Below, one piece after another: positions 58,791-64,000 of a DNA stretch of 64,000 nt. The notes under the pieces were generated by a model, which was not told where the DNA came from, searched no databases, and saw only the letters and a program-made list of their open reading frames with translations. The position numbers and the translations under genes were made by a program. The stretch is from Cyprinodon diabolis. Its lineage: Eukaryota > Chordata > Actinopteri > Cyprinodontiformes > Cyprinodontidae. Within the stretch, counting starts at the first letter, position 1, and every line of letters begins with the position of its first letter. Where the stretch lies: assembly GCA_030533445.1 (NCBI GenBank), contig CM060078.1, positions 26,126,091-26,190,090 on the forward strand. The letters are read 5' to 3'.

Positions 58791-61700
58791 GCTTTGATAA
58801 AGTTGTAAACAGCTGTGTTTTCTACTTCCTCATGTAGTGTGGTTTTGTCAGCTTGCAGCATTTGCTGAAAGACCTTGTCATCACGTCATTTGGTTTCAGC
58901 CAGGATAGACAGGGGTGTTATATCCCATACTCGTGTTTCACTGAGTGAATCGACTGAAAGGGAATTTACAAGCTAGAAGAAATTCTTGAGTTAGAAATAA
59001 GGGATGCAGACACCTAAGTGGATTTGATTGACAAGGATGTCCTATAGCCAGTGCAGAGGTGTTTGACAGAGTACATGTGGTTTTGCATTTTGGCATTTCA
59101 ACAGATGTCAGTCAGCATAAATAAAAAGTTATTCAGTCCTATTTTTGTTTCAACCCCCTTAAGAGTTAAAGGTTATGACAGTCCTTCAGAGCTGTGTTTA
59201 TTGCTATCAAACCAATTAATGGGAGCTGGTAGGAATATTATGTAGGTTTACTTTAGTTTTCTGCTCTTTTAATTCAAGCTTGTTTATTTAGTAAAAGGCA
59301 GCATCTTAAGCGTATCTCTATAAGGATAACGCCAGTCAGACTAAAGCAATTTCAAAATGGCAATCTCAAATGTTTTCATCTTACAAAGATAACAGGACTT
59401 CCTAATCTACTGTTTCTAGAGAGCCTTCATAACCTTTGAACCTTAGTATTTTGTCTCATTACATACTTTGCCTTTTTTTTTGGGACAATGTGACATAAAA
59501 TATAAAGTCGATATTAAAACACTTTTTTTTATCTGTATGTGAACCAGCTAACCAACTCCCAAGACAAAAAAAAGTATTTGCCATGTGGCATTAACGGAGG
59601 AGCTGTGGTTTTACAAGGCGTTGCAGATAATTGAACACGTAACCTGGCTGTACTGCCCATTTTCATTTCTGTATCTCTCCAGATTCAATTAAACTGTTAT
59701 TATGCACATAGCCTTTTTTTTGTCCCCACACATACCCCTCTCATACTTTCCCTTCCCTGGCCGATCATTCGTGGTGTCAGCAAGTTTTGCACAGGTAGGT
59801 GGGAGTTTTCAAGCATGACCAAGCCATATAATGAGTCCTGAGCCCTGCGTGGGGGTCGATTGGCTGGCTGCACTGACCCGCTGTTTGGGCTAATACCAAC
59901 ACAAACACACTGGAACACAATCAGTGACACAGTAAGGCATTTCTACACACAGGCATGGCAACTTTCCCACATGATTCATTTTGTGTACTTTCAGAAGAAT
60001 TGATATAAAATTGGATATTTAATCTCTTTTGCCCATTCACAAAATAGTTTTATGTTTACTGGATCAGGAGGTTTGAGATAGCTTGGACTGAAGAGGTGAT
60101 ACACAGACAAGTTACACGCAGCAGAATAGACGCAGTGATCAAAGATGTGAGAGGAAGCACATCTTTCTCTCCATCTTTCTTTATTAGTTTGAATTTAGCT
60201 GAAAGATATTATCAAGTTGTGCCACACTGCATGAATTTGGATATTTGGCTTGGGTAATGTGCAATCCCTGCTGTTGATCATCTCTGAATAGTCTCTGATT
60301 GTGGGAGCTTTCAAAGCAGCTCCCAAGGTGTCTCAGGTGAATAACATTTGATTTGACTTTTGGTGGCATATTCATTTACATTCATTTAGTATTTTTCTCA
60401 CTAGTGCTATTCAGCGCTGTTTTGAATTCTCAAGCTCTTGAAGTTAGTAACTTGTTCAACCCTGCAACAACATGTTCTTTATGCAGGGTTCTTCACCTTT
60501 TTCATAGATGTTGTTTTTTTCCTGCTCTCTAATTAACTGTTTGTCTTGTCTCTGATTTTTCTAAAGCAGAGTTTGGGTACAACCACTAACTAATCTCCCT
60601 TGGAATATTATGAAATTCCCCCTTTTTATGTTTTTTTTAAACATTCCCTGCTTACTATCTTCACATTCTCTCCATAAAAGGCTGCAAAGCACTTCTATTT
60701 TTTTTTTTTTTTTATAGGAAGCATGCATGCATAGTGCAGCAAGTAGCTTTGGTTTCTTGCCTCTATATCTCTATCACTCCCTCTATTGCCTTTGATTTTC
60801 TATTTCAAAGAATTCAGAGTGTTTTAATTTAATTTTTTATTTATTTGAAAAATCAGTTTTGTGTTTATCATCTCAGCCTTCTCATACCCTACCGTCTTAT
60901 TTCCCCCTGCTTCTCCGTATTCTTGCTCCCTCTGTGCGGTTTTAATCTCTGACAGACACTGCTGCCGTTCCCAGCATGGAACCAAAACATCAGCACACAA
61001 TTCTGATGGTTAAAAAGAACACGTTGGTAAATATCACTCCCCAGATATTTCCTTTCCGGTTTTTTGATGTCTTCCGTTTAATTTCTCTCACCTCCCACCT
61101 TCCATTGACAAAAACATCCATTCACTATCTCAGTCACTGACTCTGTGTTGATTTTCTACATGCTTTGTGGTAGAAACTTCAAAAGCTCCCACTAACCGTG
61201 AGGGAACGGAGCACTGACATTTTTATCTAGGCTGAGTCAGTACTATTAATGAAAGCTATAAATTGGTAGAACAATATTTAAACCTTTCCTACTGCCTCAT
61301 TAAAATACAGCTCATCTAACAGTGTCATTCAAGCTGAGACTCCAGTGCGATGCTGGCATTAAAGCAATCTGCCTCACCTGAAAGTTACAAGCTATTTTTA
61401 AAATCTTGTGCACGTCGTTTCTCGCAAGCAAGAACATTTTCTCTTCAGAATTGTACATATTTCCTCATTGAGCATCGAGGTCGGAAGGTGAAATGCAATC
61501 CCTATAGCTTTAAGAATGTTCTATTCACTATGGGCTGTGAAAAAATGTTAACAATGAAATAACAAATCTTCAGTTTTAAAAACAAGAATTACTAGAACAC
61601 ATTGGACATAATGGGGTCAGTTATACCTACAAACCTTACTCAACTTTGTTAAAGAAAAAAAAAAAAAAACATTATAAATTCAAAACATAGCGTTCTGTTC

Positions 61701-61884
61701 TTTTTTCTTTCTTTCTTTTTTTTCTTTTTTTTTAACAAATTAGCTTTGTTTTGTATGGCTACAGACATTAAAGTAAGTTATATAGAACCAAAAATATGTT
61801 AATTAACTCATTAATTGCCTTCCATTAACTTTATTAATTCCCCTAATGAAGCAAATTTCTTACCAGAACTACAATTTGATGTAA

Positions 61885-62062
61885 ATGCATGGGGAAATTC
61901 ACAATCTGCATTTAACCCATCCCCTTAGGGAGCAGTGGGCTGCCATTGTGTGGCACCCAGGGAGCAGTTTTGCTCACGGATCCGTGGGTTTGAGTGGGAT
62001 TTAAACTCAGAACCTCTGGGACCCAAGTGCAATGCTCTAACCACTAGACCACAACTCTCCCA
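61885..62062 (-). repeat. tRNA-derived SINE (antisense)
   Basis: The minus strand reads GTGGTCTAGTGGTTAGAGCA (A box) and GAGTTTAAATCCCACTC (B-box-like), then a body ending in CAGCCCACTGCTCCCTAAGG and GGGTTAAATGCAGA. It is the best-preserved head of the four copies. Confidence 0.75.
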
Positions 62063-64000
62063 ACAAATGCCCCATGTGAGGTGGCCATATCATTAAAAAT
62101 CTAGTTTTGTATTTGAGTAGATGGGTTGGACGTTTCCATCAGGAAATATATTTAGAAGTTCACTTTAATTGCCTTTTTATTATATATATGTTTTTGTTTT
62201 AGAGCAGACCATATGGTGGGTGAGAAATCAAAAAATGAGGAGAGGATGGGAATTTAAGCTCTGATGAGAGCAGGCTAAGTGGACTGTGTAGTGTTCTACC
62301 TTTGTTCTGTCAGTTCTGTTGACCTCATTCAGTCTGGGTGGTCTCTTCGTCTCTAATTCCTCGGCTGCCTACTCCCATCTCTTATCTTGCACATTTATAT
62401 TCTCTAAAAATTGTGGGCTTTAAATGAAAACCTGCACAGAAAGCGCTTGGTTACATTCCTGCCTAAATCTTTACATTAACATGAACGACTTCTGATCTTA
62501 CCTGATATCCTGATTTTGGTACACATCTCCAGGATGTTGACTTTGAAGTCAAAGATCGAAAGATTTGCCTTACAGAGTTGGACTTCATGTTTTTTTGCCT
62601 TAAGGAAAATAATTTTTATTAGACAATATTAATGCACAAGACTTACCTTTGTCCCCCTGGTCCCCTAAATGTGGGTCCCCTTGCACCCATGTCTGCCACC
62701 TCGTGAGATCAAAACTGCACCAGACTGCCACTGGTTGGGATTGGCACAGATTGCCTTTAGACCTGCAGGAGGCTGTGTTGTCGAGCATTGATGAGTCACT
62801 GTGCCAGCGTGGCATCACAGATGCCTTGCTAATGCCTTTCCTCTAGATCGCTCTGCTTTAATAACTGTTCTTGGGGAGCATTTTAATTAAATGCAAATAA
62901 ACCCAGTACCGTTGTAATATCAAGAGGATTTTGCTTTCTGTTCCTCCTCTGTGTGTGTGTGTGGTAATCCCCATTAAACCACTACCATAAGCACACTGTG
63001 GCAACTGGATGATTGAAGTGTTTTTGTCAGTCTTTTGTTTTTATGCCCGCTTGTCGTTAAAGCAGCTCAGATCAATAACTTTGGCTTTCTTCACACATTT
63101 TTATGTGAAATGGATTTGACTCTCTTTTGTGTTCTATTTTCTCACTAATATTTTGACTTATGTGATCTCACATTGATTTCTGAAGAAGTTTTGGTATGAA
63201 TTCAATTACAAAAGTGCTTGGTCTTGTTATGCGTCCCTACTTCTGCACTGTAGTTTATTTTAACCATTTTGGCCTTGATTCCCAGGATGGGCTTTGTTTC
63301 ACTCCATGTGCCTCAGCATAGCCATGTACCCTGTGTGTCTAACTGTAAGTAGGAGAAAGGGGAGAGATGGACGGCCCAAGCGCGCAGACATAATGAATAA
63401 TGCATAGTGTCGTTTCCTGGTCAGTGAGACAGACTGTGGAGACTGAACCGTCCCTCAGGTCCTTTTCCCCCCAATCACGTTCTGTAGTTAAGCAAACCAC
63501 AAGAGTAGAACGCAGTTCTGCTCGTGCTTTACAGCAATAGACACGATCTCTCCCTGTTCATTCATAACTTTGTTCAATCGGATCCACGTGACTATGTTGT
63601 ATTAGAACCGTTACAGCACATTTCTTAGCTCTATTCATTTACTTTTTCACAGTCTTCATAAAACCAAAAACTTAAATATTCATTCTTATTTTATTTTATT
63701 TTTTTTAAATTTAGTGTAGTAGAATAGCAGAGTATATAAATGGGAAGTGAAGAAAATTTGTTTTTAAAATCTTCCCATCTAGAGACTGAAAATGTTCAAT
63801 TTTCAGTTTGTGTAAAATGGCACTTTCTAGTTGTCAAAAATACAGAATTATCTTTAGGTCTGGACTGTATATGTTTTATTCCAATATGGATATACCTATG
63901 CACTGCCGACTGTTTATTCACAGTACCAATTCTTTACATATACATTTGCAATAACGTACTTTAACTGGAATATGCAATTACCTTCCACTGCACTTTAATT

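Larger units (their letters stand above)
57400..58966 (-). mobile_element. DIRS-like tyrosine-recombinase retroelement relic
   Basis: Inverted termini: GAGTGTGGGATATCATCCCC … TCCCGGCTGAAACCA on the left (57425-57465) matches the complement of 58898-58955 (GAGTATGGGATATAACACCC … ATCCTGGCTGAAACCA). A third, internal segment (about 57645-57715) is complementary to the right terminus, like the internal complementary region of DIRS elements. A minus-strand recombinase remnant lies beside it. Gag, reverse transcriptase and RNase H regions are not recognisable, so most of the interior is deleted or replaced. Confidence 0.75.
56276..64000 (+). other. snd1 intron after exon F (3' end outside window)
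   Basis: Starts with the consensus donor gtaagt. It contains the DIRS-like relic (57400-58966), with a GC-richer MITE-like piece inside, and an antisense SINE (61885-62062). No SND1 exon was found in the remaining 59000-61880 and 62070-64000, which look like ordinary AT-rich intron. Confidence 0.8.

Noticed and set aside
62531..62620. Possible snd1 exon: an ag acceptor followed by an open frame (DVDFEVKDRKICLTELDF)
   Set aside because: It superficially resembles the acidic VEVEVES stretch expected next in SND1 but diverges at once, and the frame runs into a stop without a good donor.

Overview
The window is an intronic stretch of a vertebrate genome, most likely a teleost fish. It carries six internal exons of snd1 (Tudor-SN/p100) on the + strand. 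Evidence for the organism: the exons are very close to vertebrate SND1 and have canonical GT-AG introns; the DNA is AT-rich; and the repeats are typical of fish (Tc1 with long TIRs, hAT and TTAA-flanked MITEs, a DIRS-like tyrosine-recombinase element, tRNA-derived SINEs, a LINE tail ending in a GGAT tract). I cannot name the species.

Coding layout: exons at 15051-15152, 26968-27068, 31628-31738, 33694-33766, 38040-38181 and 56166-56275 total 639 nt, exactly 213 codons with no stop when spliced. They encode the later part of the third staphylococcal-nuclease-like (SN) domain, the SN3-SN4 linker and the first half of SN4. The 5' exons (SN1, SN2, start of SN3) and 3' exons (rest of SN4, Tudor, C-terminal SN5) lie outside the window. 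Introns are 11.8, 4.6, 2.0, 4.3 and 18.0 kb. At least 15.0 kb upstream and 7.7 kb downstream contain no exon I can recognise. I found no other host gene, no RNA gene and no CRISPR.

Repeat layout: 1-15050 holds a 32-bp perfect palindrome, a TTAA-flanked MITE, a foldback, a dispersed repeat and a 1600-bp Tc1 element with an uninterrupted 341-codon transposase, a DD34E triad and nearly identical 206-bp TIRs. Intron 15153-26967 holds SINEs, an antisense Tc1 scrap, a long inverted repeat, an A12(TA)16T13 tract and a 1.4-kb fossil Tc1. Intron 27069-31627 holds a foldback and a Harbinger-like element with a Myb/SANT-like ORF fragment. The 2.0-kb intron 31739-33693 holds a SINE. Intron 33767-38039 holds a 70-bp AC repeat, a hAT MITE with a perfect 8-bp duplication and a foldback. 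The 18-kb intron 38182-56165 is the most repeat-laden: two more hAT MITEs, three copies of a TTAA-flanked MITE (two fused at one shared TTAA), a LINE tail, a plus-strand SINE, a nested dispersed repeat and a foldback. The downstream intron holds a decayed DIRS-like element and another SINE.

The only gene function visible is SND1's. Everything else is transposon biology inside its introns. I found no convincing new biological system. The best leads are the possibly functional Tc1 element, the fused TTAA MITE pair and the DIRS relic, which keeps its terminal/internal complementary architecture but has lost the recombinase active-site arginine.
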